Program-made: the position numbers and the translations under genes | In this document: piece by piece, positions 51,848-60,548 of the stretch | Numbering within the stretch: position 1 is the first letter of the stretch | Layout of the letters: the number at the start of each line of letters is the position of its first letter | Notes under the pieces: generated by a model | Told to the model about the DNA's origin: nothing | What the model saw: the letters and a program-made list of their open reading frames with translations, nothing else | The model's database searches: none | Assembly: GCA_964648295.1 (NCBI GenBank) | Contig: CAZYNH010000001.1 | Location: 271,118 to 335,117, forward strand | DNA from: UBA4055 sp964648295 | GTDB taxonomy: Bacteria; UBA4055 | Reading direction: 5' to 3' | DNA: 64,000 nt

Positions 51848-53611
51848 TTGAAGAGGATTATCGCCTATCTTTTTTTCAAAAAAATCGGACAGAAGTGAAG
51901 ATACGGCTCTGGAAGTCTCGGCTTTCAGGCATTTGCCCGCAAGCTGACCGCAGTCTCTTGTGTCAAGCCTGCGTATGATCTTTTTTACCACCGGAACAAG
52001 AAAGGGCGTAACGCTGAACTCTCTAAGGCCCAGACCGAGCAGGAGAGGTATGGCAAGCGGGTATCCAGCCATCTGTCCGCATAGTCCTACGCCGATCTTT
52101 CTTTTTTTTGCCGCTCTTATCGTCATGTCTATCATTTTGATCACCGCGGGATGGAACGAGTCGTATATACCGCTTACCCTTTCATTTCCCCTGTCCGCCG
52201 CCAGAATATACTGCGTGAGGTCATTCGTGCCGATGCTGAAAAAATCTACATGCTTAGCAATGCTGTCGGCTATAAGAACAGCGGAAGGTATCTCTATCAT
52301 TACCCCCACTTTAATATCATTGTCGATCCTGCATCCCTCATCAGAAAGCTCTTTTTTTACTTTCGCGATCATCTGTTTTGTTTTCTTTATCTCTGTGATG
52401 TTGGCCACAAAAGGGATGATTATGGATATGTTCTTTCTGGATGAAGCGCGAATTACTGCTCGCAAATGTGATCTTAGAAGGGCAGGATGATCAAAAAGAA
52501 GTCTCATTCCCCTGACGCCCAGAAAAGGATTATCCTCTTTGATCGCCATCTTGTCATTCAGCTTATCGCCTCCGATATCGAGTATTCTTATCGTGAGCAT
52601 CCGCGGGTACAGTCTTCCCGCAATACTGTCGTAAGTTTTATACTGGTCTTCTTCTGAAAGAACAGTCATGCTGCTTTCAAAAAGAAATTCTGTTCTGAAA
52701 AGTCCGACCCCGTCACTGTTCCATTTAATAACATTTTCGGCTTCCAGAGATGACTGGATATTGCTCATAATGCTGATATACTGATCATCGTCGGTCATTG
52801 ACGGAAGAATGGAATATTTAAGATCTTCCTCTACCTGCCTTACCTCTTCATGCTGCCTTTTTTTGTATGACTCGAAAGTGGAGGGTTTAGGATTGAGTAT
52901 TACTTTTCCGGTATATCCGTCAACTATAAGAAGCGAAGCTTTTTTTATCCATTTCGACATTGATTTCACGCCCACAACTGCAGGCACCTCAAGAGCCCGG
53001 GAAAGAATTGCGGCGTGACTTGTCTTGCCGCCGAATTCCGTTACTATGCCTAAAAGGTGATCTTTGTTGAAATTAACCGTGTCCGAAGGAAAGATGTTGT
53101 CTGAAACGACTATCTGTTTGCCTTTGATCGTCCCGGGATGTTCATATTTCTTTTCTTCAGCCAGAATATTCTGTATAATTCTTCTGCATACATCCTCTAT
53201 ATCAAAAGCTCTCTGCGAAAAATACTGGTTCTGGATCTTTTCAAAAGCCGCCTGATAATCTTTCATGACCTTTGATACCGCATATGAAGAATGAACATTG
53301 TGGGCAGTGATGAAATGAATGACCTCCTCAATAAGCACCTGATCATCAATTATGAGAAGGTGGGAGTCGAATATCTTCGAGGCCTCATGGCCTGCCCTTT
53401 TCGCGGCGCTCTTCTTATCCTCGATTATCTTTTCTTTTGTTGTATCGAGTGCTTTTTTGTATCTGGTGATCTCATTTTCGATCTCGCTGTCAGGCAGGGT
53501 CTCCCGCGAAAGCGACAGTATCTCGTGAACATAAAAGAAAGGTGTTCCGATCGCTATTCCCGGAGACGCCGCAACGCCTTTCAATATCTTTTCCCTAACC
53601 TTTCTGTTCAT
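51845..53611 (-). CDS. ptsI: PTS enzyme I (phosphoenolpyruvate-protein phosphotransferase)
   Basis: 588 residues. Autophosphorylates on His from PEP and passes the phosphate to HPr. The active-site His is in FGGKTSHAAILSRALEVPAVVG. The PEP-binding TIM barrel has GVGLFRTEFLF, ILDIGGDKL, GVMIEIPSA, DFFSIGTNDLTQYILAADRGN and the Cys in GVGLCGQMAG. Normal length. It lies five bases after ptsH at the end of the operon. Confidence 0.96.
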   Translation of the reverse strand: MNRKVREKILKGVAASPGIAIGTPFFYVHEILSLSRETLPDSEIENEITRYKKALDTTKEKIIEDKKSAAKRAGHEASKIFDSHLLIIDDQVLIEEVIHFITAHNVHSSYAVSKVMKDYQAAFEKIQNQYFSQRAFDIEDVCRRIIQNILAEEKKYEHPGTIKGKQIVVSDNIFPSDTVNFNKDHLLGIVTEFGGKTSHAAILSRALEVPAVVGVKSMSKWIKKASLLIVDGYTGKVILNPKPSTFESYKKRQHEEVRQVEEDLKYSILPSMTDDDQYISIMSNIQSSLEAENVIKWNSDGVGLFRTEFLFESSMTVLSEEDQYKTYDSIAGRLYPRMLTIRILDIGGDKLNDKMAIKEDNPFLGVRGMRLLFDHPALLRSHLRAVIRASSRKNISIIIPFVANITEIKKTKQMIAKVKKELSDEGCRIDNDIKVGVMIEIPSAVLIADSIAKHVDFFSIGTNDLTQYILAADRGNERVSGIYDSFHPAVIKMIDMTIRAAKKRKIGVGLCGQMAGYPLAIPLLLGLGLREFSVTPFLVPVVKKIIRRLDTRDCGQLAGKCLKAETSRAVSSLLSDFFEKKIGDNPLQ

Positions 53612-53616
53612 CTATT

Positions 53617-53883
53617 CTATTCTTCGTAAAATTTATTATTTATAAGCTCTTTGATATCTCTCATGCAAACCAGCTCATCAGGACCTGAGCATTTGATCGT
53701 GATAAAAGAGTCCTGTTCCGCCGCCAGCATCATCACTCCCATGATCGATTTCGCGTTAACTTCCATATCATCCTTTGTAATGAACACATCGCAGTCATAT
53801 CCGGAAGTAATCTTAACCAGTCTTGCGGCAGGTCTTGCATGCAAACCCAGGGAATTGATTATTTTTACATTTTCGGTTACCAT
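53617..53883 (-). CDS. ptsH: Phosphocarrier protein HPr
   Basis: 88 residues. His15 in NSLGLHARPAARLV takes phosphate from enzyme I; Ser46 in NAKSIMGVMMLA is the regulatory site used by HPr kinase where that enzyme exists. No hprK is in the window. It lies between the IID gene and ptsI, a membrane-PTS-plus-general-PTS order seen in several non-enteric lineages. Confidence 0.96.
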   Translation of the reverse strand: MVTENVKIINSLGLHARPAARLVKITSGYDCDVFITKDDMEVNAKSIMGVMMLAAEQDSFITIKCSGPDELVCMRDIKELINNKFYEE

Positions 53884-53929
53884 CTCACTCTGCCTGAAAT
53901 AAACTCAATTACAATTTAACGACTGAATT

Positions 53930-54574
53930 CTAAAAAAACAACAGAATGTTGAGAGCTTTTGCGTTTATTATCAGATTTATTACAAGAGACAATGCCAGGA
54001 TATTCCTCAATGCTGTAAGAAATTTTACCGACCTTAAGAAAGAGGGATGCCTGAATACCCTGAGAGCATCTGTTCCCTTTTCAAACCCTGAACGGATACC
54101 GTAATACCTTATCCAAAAGTTGAAGATATTGAAAAAAAGGACCAGAAAGACTGTCATATAAAGGGAACAGGGATCTATAATAAATCCCGAAATGACGAAT
54201 TTATTGAGCATCGTCAGAACAGCGACCGGATATATTGTTCTGTATACAAGACCGTCGCCGACAGAACCCAGGACCGAAGACAGCATTTCTTTTATTTTAT
54301 CAATATCTGTTCCATCTGTTCCGTCATTTTTCTCGTTGCGTAAAATGATTCCAAGAGCGAATCCGGATAAATATTCGTTGGTGTTGAAGAATCTAAGATG
54401 CCTGGTTATTATCTCGCTTCCTATGTCGCATCCTGAAGAGTTCTTCCTGAAAAAAGGAATTATGCAGAAGCACAAACCTTCGCCGAACAGGTTGTTGTAG
54501 TTATAGAACAGACGGATAAAGAATGTCCTGAAAGTCAGTTCAAGTGTCATTTTCCTGTCAAGCTTACCTGTCAT
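53930..54574 (-). CDS. PTS mannose/fructose/sorbose-family IID-like component
   Basis: 214 residues, somewhat shorter than typical IID (about 270). Recognised from the N-terminal TFRTFFIRLFYNYNNLFGEGLCFCI, the motif RHLRFFNTNEYLSGFALGI and GSVGDGLVYRTIYPV, followed by membrane segments. The D of GSVGDGL is conserved in the family. It overlaps the IIC gene by 11 bases. Substrate unknown. The IIA and IIB proteins that would phosphorylate the sugar are not next to it. Confidence 0.85.
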   Translation of the reverse strand: MTGKLDRKMTLELTFRTFFIRLFYNYNNLFGEGLCFCIIPFFRKNSSGCDIGSEIITRHLRFFNTNEYLSGFALGIILRNEKNDGTDGTDIDKIKEMLSSVLGSVGDGLVYRTIYPVAVLTMLNKFVISGFIIDPCSLYMTVFLVLFFNIFNFWIRYYGIRSGFEKGTDALRVFRHPSFLRSVKFLTALRNILALSLVINLIINAKALNILLFF

Positions 54575-55163
54575 TTGTCAACCTCAGACATCTTGTAAAA
54601 AAATATCTTAAAGCGAGTATCAGGCACAGAAGAACGGGTATCCTGCTGCCTTCGAGCTCACTGGGTAAAGGAAGCTGAACTTCTGAAACGATTATAAAGA
54701 GATTTTTAAGAATAATATGCAGGACCAAAGAATATGCAGCATATACCGCATAGGTAAATACAACCGCTGAAAGAATGCTGGGGAATTTCTTATAGAACAT
54801 CAGCCTGTCCCTGTATTTCTCGAAGACAGCTCTTTTTGTTTTCAGAACAAACGCCGTGAAAGAAGATACCGCCGCGATCATAAGAAAGGCAAAAAGATAG
54901 GTTGAAAGACTGTAAGTGTTTGCCGGACCTGAAGACACAACAAGAAAGAACCCGAACGGGAATTCGGGATATAGAGACGCTCCCGACGGATGCCTTCCGA
55001 TATAGTACAAATGAACGGCTGCTGCGCTGACAGTGACCGAAACCGGGTCGAAGCCCAAAAGGATAAGAAGCAGGGATACGGCGAACGGCTGCGACAGCAG
55101 ACCGTTGAATACATCTCTGCTTTCCAGAAGAATGACGGCCGATATTAAAGGAACGGCTATCAT
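54564..55163 (-). CDS. PTS mannose/fructose/sorbose-family IIC-like component
   Basis: 199 residues, hydrophobic, with about five to six membrane segments; typical IIC is about 260. ESRDVFNGLLSQPFAVSLLLILLG matches the IIC start, where the ancestral SxPLV/GxxxGD region lies, but later conserved loops are hard to see. The C-terminal membrane part seems shortened. It is called IIC mainly from this segment and from the adjacent IID, HPr and EI genes. Whether it still transports, or serves sensing, is unknown. Confidence 0.7.
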   Translation of the reverse strand: MIAVPLISAVILLESRDVFNGLLSQPFAVSLLLILLGFDPVSVTVSAAAVHLYYIGRHPSGASLYPEFPFGFFLVVSSGPANTYSLSTYLFAFLMIAAVSSFTAFVLKTKRAVFEKYRDRLMFYKKFPSILSAVVFTYAVYAAYSLVLHIILKNLFIIVSEVQLPLPSELEGSRIPVLLCLILALRYFFTRCLRLTNDR

Positions 55164-55173
55164 CAGACCAGGT

Positions 55174-55671
55174 CTATTTTATAAATTCTTTAAGTTTGCT
55201 GAAGTCGTCCATCAGTTCGCTTAAATGGTATGTGATATAAAGATCTCTGACAACGAAAAGGACAATAAGGGTAACGAAGGAATACTTCGCTATCTTAGCC
55301 TCTTCCGGTTTTTCTTCCTTGAGATCGGTCATCTGTGTGTACAGGCTCTTTAATCCTATCAGCGTAACTATCAGAACGAGCCACCATGAAGAGTTGAACC
55401 AGTTCCATCTGAATATAACGGCCAGAAGAAAAAGAAGCGTGGAGATAAGACCTGTTTTAGTGCCGATCTCGAACCTGCTGAACCTTTCAAGAAGAGTCAG
55501 GTGATTATCATCGTCTTCTTGATCATCATCGGGATAGATGTTGTTCTCAACCTTAAGAGGTTCCGGTTCGGGTGTCGGGGTCTGTTTCATAACAGGTTCC
55601 GCGTTTATATCGTCATTCGCCTCTGTCTCGGTAAAAACGGTCTCTTCTTTGTCTGATTTCTTTTTAGGCAT
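55174..55671 (-). CDS. Small membrane protein, unknown function
   Basis: 165 residues. An acidic, Pro/Glu-rich, low-complexity N-terminus of about 60 residues (TETEANDDINAE, PTPEPEPLK, DDDQEDDDN) is followed by two or three membrane segments (TGLISTLLFLLAVIFRW, SWWLVLIVTLIGLKSLY, YSFVTLIVLFVVRDLYI) and a short cytoplasmic or periplasmic tail. No known family is recognised. GGAGGTAAT precedes its ATG. It lies between gyrA and the PTS IIC gene. Confidence 0.7.
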   Translation of the reverse strand: MPKKKSDKEETVFTETEANDDINAEPVMKQTPTPEPEPLKVENNIYPDDDQEDDDNHLTLLERFSRFEIGTKTGLISTLLFLLAVIFRWNWFNSSWWLVLIVTLIGLKSLYTQMTDLKEEKPEEAKIAKYSFVTLIVLFVVRDLYITYHLSELMDDFSKLKEFIK

Positions 55672-55694
55672 ATTACCTCCTGTTTATCGATGTA

Positions 55695-58268
55695 TTAATT
55701 TTCCTGCTGCGGGTCTGAAACATTCTCCGCTCCGGCATCTGTCTTCGTAACACCGTTCACGGCTGCATCAGCATTGATTTCGTCCTCATCTTCGTATGGC
55801 GGAACCATACAGATATCAGCTATGTTGTCATCTTCTCTGAGCTTGATAAGCCTTACGCCCTGAGTATTCCTTCCCATTATCCGAATCTCGCCTACAGGCT
55901 GCCTTATCACCGTTCCGTTCTCGGTAATTATCATGATATCGTTCTCGTGATCTGTCTGAGCGATGTAGATCATTTCGCCGGTCTTTTCAGTCAGGTTAAG
56001 CGCTTTGACCCCTTTTGATCCTCTTTTAGTCATTCGGAAAGCGAATACATTTGCCCTCTTGCCGTAGCCGTTCTTGCTGACTACCATAACGGAGTTATTT
56101 TCATTTTCCGCAACGACCATTCCCACTACTTCGTCATTTTCTCTTAGATTTATACCTTTTACGCCAATCGAATTCCTTCCGACTTCTCTTATCAGGCCCT
56201 CCGGGAACCTGTTCGCGTATCCTGACCGGGTCCCGAGAAGTATTTCGTTGGTTCCGGATGTGATCGCCGCGCTTAAAAGTTCATCGCCATTCCTGAGGTT
56301 TATTGCTATTATACCTCCGATATTGGGCCTTGAGTAAGCTATCAGAGGAGTTTTCTTTATGGTCCCTTTTTTGGTGGCCATGACAAGGAATTTACCGTCT
56401 TTTTCAAAATCCCTTATATTGAGCACTGATTTAATCTTTTCCCCTTCCAGTCTCTCAAGGATATTAACGATCGGACGGCCTTTTGACGCCTTGGTCATCT
56501 CAGGGATCTGCCATACTTTTTTCCAGTAAGCGCGGCCTTTGTCCGTAAAGAACATCACATAGTCGTGGTTCGAGGCATTGAACATGAACTCGATAAAATC
56601 ATCGTCCTTGCTGTCCGCGCCCCTGGATCCAACACCGCCTCTTCCCTGGCTCCTGAACTCATCCGCTCCGACCCTCTTTATATATCCCTGATGAGAAAGC
56701 GTGACTATCATCTCATCATCCGGCACCATATCCTCAACGGTAAGGTCTTCCGCAAAATAAATAATTTCGGACTGTCTTTTGTCCCCGTATTTCTCAAGGA
56801 TCTCTGTAACCTCGTCCTTTATTATCTGAGTCCTTCTCTCTTTTCTTTCAAGAATATCTTTCAGGTCTGCTATTTTAAGCCTGAGCTCTTCTATTTCGGC
56901 GAAGAGCTTTTCCTGTTCTAGAGCGGTCAGCTGGGAGAGCCTCATGGCAAGTATCGCCGAGGACTGTATTTCTGATAAGCTGAACTCGCTTATCAGCGAC
57001 GCTTTGGCGGCCTCGGTGTTGGGGCTGTTCCTGATTATCTCTATCACCCTGTCGATATTGTTCAGCGCGATCTGCAGACCTTCCAGTATATGAATCCTTT
57101 CTTCAGCTTTCCTCAGGTCAAAAACACTTCTTCTTCTTACTATTTCCTCCCTGTGAAGAACGAACTGCTCCAGGAACTGTTTGAGATTCAGCTGCATCGG
57201 TTTACCGTTGACGAGGGCTATCATATTGCCGCTTACAGATGTCTGGAGCTGTGTGTACTTATAAAGAAGGTTTATAACGACATCCTCGTTGACATCTTTT
57301 TTAAGCTCGATCACAAGCCTGGTGTCTTTGCTGGACTCGTTGTCCAGACCGAATATACCGTCTATCTTTTTCTCTTTGTGAAGCTCGACTATTTTTTCGA
57401 TCAGAGCCTGCCTGCTTACCTGATAGGGTATTTCTGTAATGACGAGTTTTACCCTGTCTCCCTTTTTAGTCGGCATAACTTTTTCGATCCGGCCTCTTAA
57501 AACAACGAATCCCCTGCCTGTCGTGTACATTTCCTTTATGCCCGAATAGCCGTAGATTATTCCCTTACTCGGGAAGTCCGGAGCCTTTATGTATGACATT
57601 AAGCCTTTTTTCTCTTCTATTCCGTTTTCCGGATCGGCTTTAACCGGCTCTATAGATATTTCCGGGTCATCAAGAAGGGCTATAACGCCTTCAAGGACTT
57701 CGCCGAGGTTGTGGGGCGGGATAGAGGTTGCCATGCCGACTGCAATACCCTGAGAACCGTTAACCAGAAGGTTCGGTATCCTTGTGGGAAGAACGGAAGG
57801 TTCTTTTAAAGTGTCGTCGTAGTTGTTCGTAAAATCAACGGTCTCTTTGTTTATGTCATATAACATTTCGTCTGACAGTCTGCTCAGCTTGGCCTCGGTG
57901 TATCGTGGAGCTGCTGCGGGAAGGTCCACGTTCCCGAAGTTACCCTGACCCTTAACCAGAGGATAACGGAATGTGAAATCCTGGGCCATCCTTACAAGCG
58001 CAGCATATATCGCCTGGTCTCCGTGTGGATGGTATTTACCCATGACCTCTCCGACTATCCTTGCGCATTTATTTTCTTTTTTATTATAATGCAGTCCCAG
58101 CTCGTTCATTCCGTAAAGGATCCTTCTCTGAACGGGTTTAAGGCCGTCCCTTACATCAGGAAGAGCTCTTGAAACTATTACCGACATTGAATAATCAATG
58201 TAGGATTTCTGCATTTCATCCTCTATTGAAGCCTCGACAATATTTCTGTCCTTTGGTATCTCTGTCAT
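55695..58268 (-). CDS. gyrA: DNA gyrase subunit A
   Basis: 857 residues. Catalytic Tyr in AAPRYTEAKLSRLSDEML; quinolone-region VGEVMGKYHPHGDQAIYAALVRMAQ; PTRIPNLLVNGSQGIAVGMATSIPPHN. The C-terminal pinwheel has six repeats and a GyrA-box variant in FRSQGRGGVGSRG, which favours gyrase over topoisomerase IV. The Ser and Asp/Glu positions of the quinolone site are ordinary. gyrB is not in the window. It heads a minus-strand run into PTS genes with only 23 bases to the next gene. Confidence 0.96.
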   Translation of the reverse strand: MTEIPKDRNIVEASIEDEMQKSYIDYSMSVIVSRALPDVRDGLKPVQRRILYGMNELGLHYNKKENKCARIVGEVMGKYHPHGDQAIYAALVRMAQDFTFRYPLVKGQGNFGNVDLPAAAPRYTEAKLSRLSDEMLYDINKETVDFTNNYDDTLKEPSVLPTRIPNLLVNGSQGIAVGMATSIPPHNLGEVLEGVIALLDDPEISIEPVKADPENGIEEKKGLMSYIKAPDFPSKGIIYGYSGIKEMYTTGRGFVVLRGRIEKVMPTKKGDRVKLVITEIPYQVSRQALIEKIVELHKEKKIDGIFGLDNESSKDTRLVIELKKDVNEDVVINLLYKYTQLQTSVSGNMIALVNGKPMQLNLKQFLEQFVLHREEIVRRRSVFDLRKAEERIHILEGLQIALNNIDRVIEIIRNSPNTEAAKASLISEFSLSEIQSSAILAMRLSQLTALEQEKLFAEIEELRLKIADLKDILERKERRTQIIKDEVTEILEKYGDKRQSEIIYFAEDLTVEDMVPDDEMIVTLSHQGYIKRVGADEFRSQGRGGVGSRGADSKDDDFIEFMFNASNHDYVMFFTDKGRAYWKKVWQIPEMTKASKGRPIVNILERLEGEKIKSVLNIRDFEKDGKFLVMATKKGTIKKTPLIAYSRPNIGGIIAINLRNGDELLSAAITSGTNEILLGTRSGYANRFPEGLIREVGRNSIGVKGINLRENDEVVGMVVAENENNSVMVVSKNGYGKRANVFAFRMTKRGSKGVKALNLTEKTGEMIYIAQTDHENDIMIITENGTVIRQPVGEIRIMGRNTQGVRLIKLREDDNIADICMVPPYEDEDEINADAAVNGVTKTDAGAENVSDPQQEN

Positions 58269-58411
58269 TGCATGTTCTCCGTATTTTCTGACGATCTCAA
58301 TTATGCTTGTAATAAATATAATATTACTAGATTAATCAAGATAATTATCAAATAATTACCCGTTATTTTTTGAACTTGTTTTATTCATATAAAAGTTTTA
58401 CTTTTCAGGAT

Positions 58412-60529
58412 ATGAAAGATCATAATCTCAAATACATTACATTGAGCATCCTGTTATCATGCCTGTCGCTGATTACGCTGGCCGGTTTTTTCGACAGATT
58501 CGAGAATCAGATATACGATCTGCGGTTCAAACAGAAATATCTGGGAGTGACGGAGGAAGGTTCTCTCGGGAGCGTGGTAATTGCCGATATAGACACAAGA
58601 TCTGTCCAGAAACTGGGAAAATATTTCGACTGGCCGAGAACATATTTCGCAAAAACCGTTGACGCTCTTTCCTCTGCGGGAAGCGCGCTTATATGTTTCG
58701 ATATCCTTTTCGACAAAAGCATACATGCCGAGAACGACTCAATATTCAGAAGTTCTCTTGCTGATGCGGGAAATGTGATAACAGGATATAATTTTGAATA
58801 TGAGGACAGGGATAATTTTATTTATCCGGACAGCGCTGATAACAAATTGACAAACGCGATGCCTATTGCTATGGACGGCGCCGGTTTCAGGACGGACGAG
58901 TTTAACATCATGAACGCCGGTGACGAATCGATCCTTAACTCAAGTTATGCCAACGGTTATCTCGGTATAGATTCGGATGAGGACGGAGTGATCAGAAAGG
59001 TCCACCTCGTCAAGAAATACATGGGAAAATATTACCCGTCATTCGCGCTGGTCATCTCGCTAAAGCTTATGGGCGCGGAAATGGAGAGCGTAAGGCTCTT
59101 TGACGGGAGCAGGATCGAGTATGCAGCAGGATCAGGCGAGCTCAGAGCGATTCCGCTGGACGGGAACAACTACATGCTGATAAATTATAAAGGTCCGTGG
59201 AGAGCTTTTAAAACAATCTCGATCTATGATATAATCGAGAACAGGGTCGGCAGGAAAACTTTCAGGGATAAACCTGTAATTATCGGATCATCTTTAAGGG
59301 GGCTTATGGACCTTAGATCCACACCTGTTCAGAAGCATTATCCCGGAGTGGAGGTACATGCCAGCATAATTGATACCATATTGAGCGGCGACCACATCAC
59401 AATGACCGGAAAATCTAAAGTTCTAATGATAATGCTTCTTTTAATTGTTCTCACTTCCGCCGCAGTATTCAGCAGGCTCAACATCGTTATTTCATCAGCG
59501 GCTGTTATTGCGGCAGGTTATTTTTATTTTATGCTTACCGGAAAGCTGTTTTTTGAGAACGGTCATGTTCTTGATACCACAAGGCCGCTTTTTGCCCTTC
59601 TCTTCTCTTTCCTTTCCGCATATACCGTGAGTTACTATAAAGAGAAGAAATCTAAGAGGTTCATCAAAGCCACTTTAGGAAAATATGTTCCCGAAATAGT
59701 TTCAAAAGAGCTTCTTAAAGACCCCGGTAAATTCAAGCTCGGAGGAGAAAAGAAGGAAATAACAATGATGTTCTCGGATATAAGGAGTTTCACCTCATAT
59801 TCGGAGCGGACCGACCCGAAGGAGCTTGTAAGATTTTTAAACATTTACCTTCAGCGTATGACGGGCGTGATAAAAAGGAACTGCGGAACCCTTGATAAAT
59901 ACATGGGTGATGCGGTGATCTGTTTTTTCGGGGCGCCTCTTGAGAACGATCATCCGGTCCACGCCTGCAGAAGCGCTCTGGAAATGATGATGGAATTGAA
60001 GCTGTTGAAAGCGGAACTTACAGACAGTACTTTTAAGAATATTGACATCGGTATAGGCGTAAATACCGACACCGTAACAGTCGGGAACATTGGAAGCGAG
60101 GACCTTTTCGATTATACCGCGATCGGCGACGGAATGAATCTGGCATCGAGGCTGGAAGGGCTGAACAAATACTACGGCACTAACATACTTGTAAGCGGAA
60201 ATACTTACGACAAAGTAAAAGACAGATTCATATTCAGAGAGCTTGACGAGGTGTCTGTTAAAGGGAAGACGAAGTCCGTAAGAATATACGAGCTTATATC
60301 TGAAACCTCTGAGCGTCCGGATGAAAGAACTCTGAAGAAAATATGTATGTACTCTGAAGCTCTTGAACTGTATAAGAAAGGCGATTTCGACGAAGCGGTT
60401 CTCATATTTGATTCTTTAAAAGATGAGTTCTCCGATTGTGCCTCAGGACTTCTTTCTGAGAGATGCAGGATGCTGAAAAACGATCCCGATCCTGACTGGA
60501 AGGGCGTCTGGCGGATGGACTCAAAATGA
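58412..60529 (+). CDS. CHASE2-domain adenylate cyclase
   Basis: 705 residues from the ATG at 58412; a TTG at 58370 would add 14 residues and cannot be ruled out. After one membrane helix comes an extracytoplasmic CHASE2 sensor (about 40-335: VVIADIDTRSVQKLG, GSALICFDILFD, PVIIGSSLRGLMDLRSTPVQKHYPGVEVHA), then three membrane helices and a class III cyclase (about 445-640). Catalytic features: MMFSDIRSFT, LDKYMGDAVICFFG, FDYTAIGDGMNLASRLEG, with the Lys and Asp expected for ATP. A C-terminal TPR-like stretch follows. Probably senses an envelope signal and makes cAMP. mnmG follows after 19 bases. Confidence 0.92.
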   Translation: MKDHNLKYITLSILLSCLSLITLAGFFDRFENQIYDLRFKQKYLGVTEEGSLGSVVIADIDTRSVQKLGKYFDWPRTYFAKTVDALSSAGSALICFDILFDKSIHAENDSIFRSSLADAGNVITGYNFEYEDRDNFIYPDSADNKLTNAMPIAMDGAGFRTDEFNIMNAGDESILNSSYANGYLGIDSDEDGVIRKVHLVKKYMGKYYPSFALVISLKLMGAEMESVRLFDGSRIEYAAGSGELRAIPLDGNNYMLINYKGPWRAFKTISIYDIIENRVGRKTFRDKPVIIGSSLRGLMDLRSTPVQKHYPGVEVHASIIDTILSGDHITMTGKSKVLMIMLLLIVLTSAAVFSRLNIVISSAAVIAAGYFYFMLTGKLFFENGHVLDTTRPLFALLFSFLSAYTVSYYKEKKSKRFIKATLGKYVPEIVSKELLKDPGKFKLGGEKKEITMMFSDIRSFTSYSERTDPKELVRFLNIYLQRMTGVIKRNCGTLDKYMGDAVICFFGAPLENDHPVHACRSALEMMMELKLLKAELTDSTFKNIDIGIGVNTDTVTVGNIGSEDLFDYTAIGDGMNLASRLEGLNKYYGTNILVSGNTYDKVKDRFIFRELDEVSVKGKTKSVRIYELISETSERPDERTLKKICMYSEALELYKKGDFDEAVLIFDSLKDEFSDCASGLLSERCRMLKNDPDPDWKGVWRMDSK

Positions 60530-60548
60530 TTTGTAAACAGGGAATATA

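Noticed and set aside
58269..58411. Promoters in the gyrA/CHASE2 cyclase divergent gap
   Set aside because: Very AT-rich; several TTGATx and TATATT pairs exist, but with spacers of 13, 18 or 19 bases none stands out.
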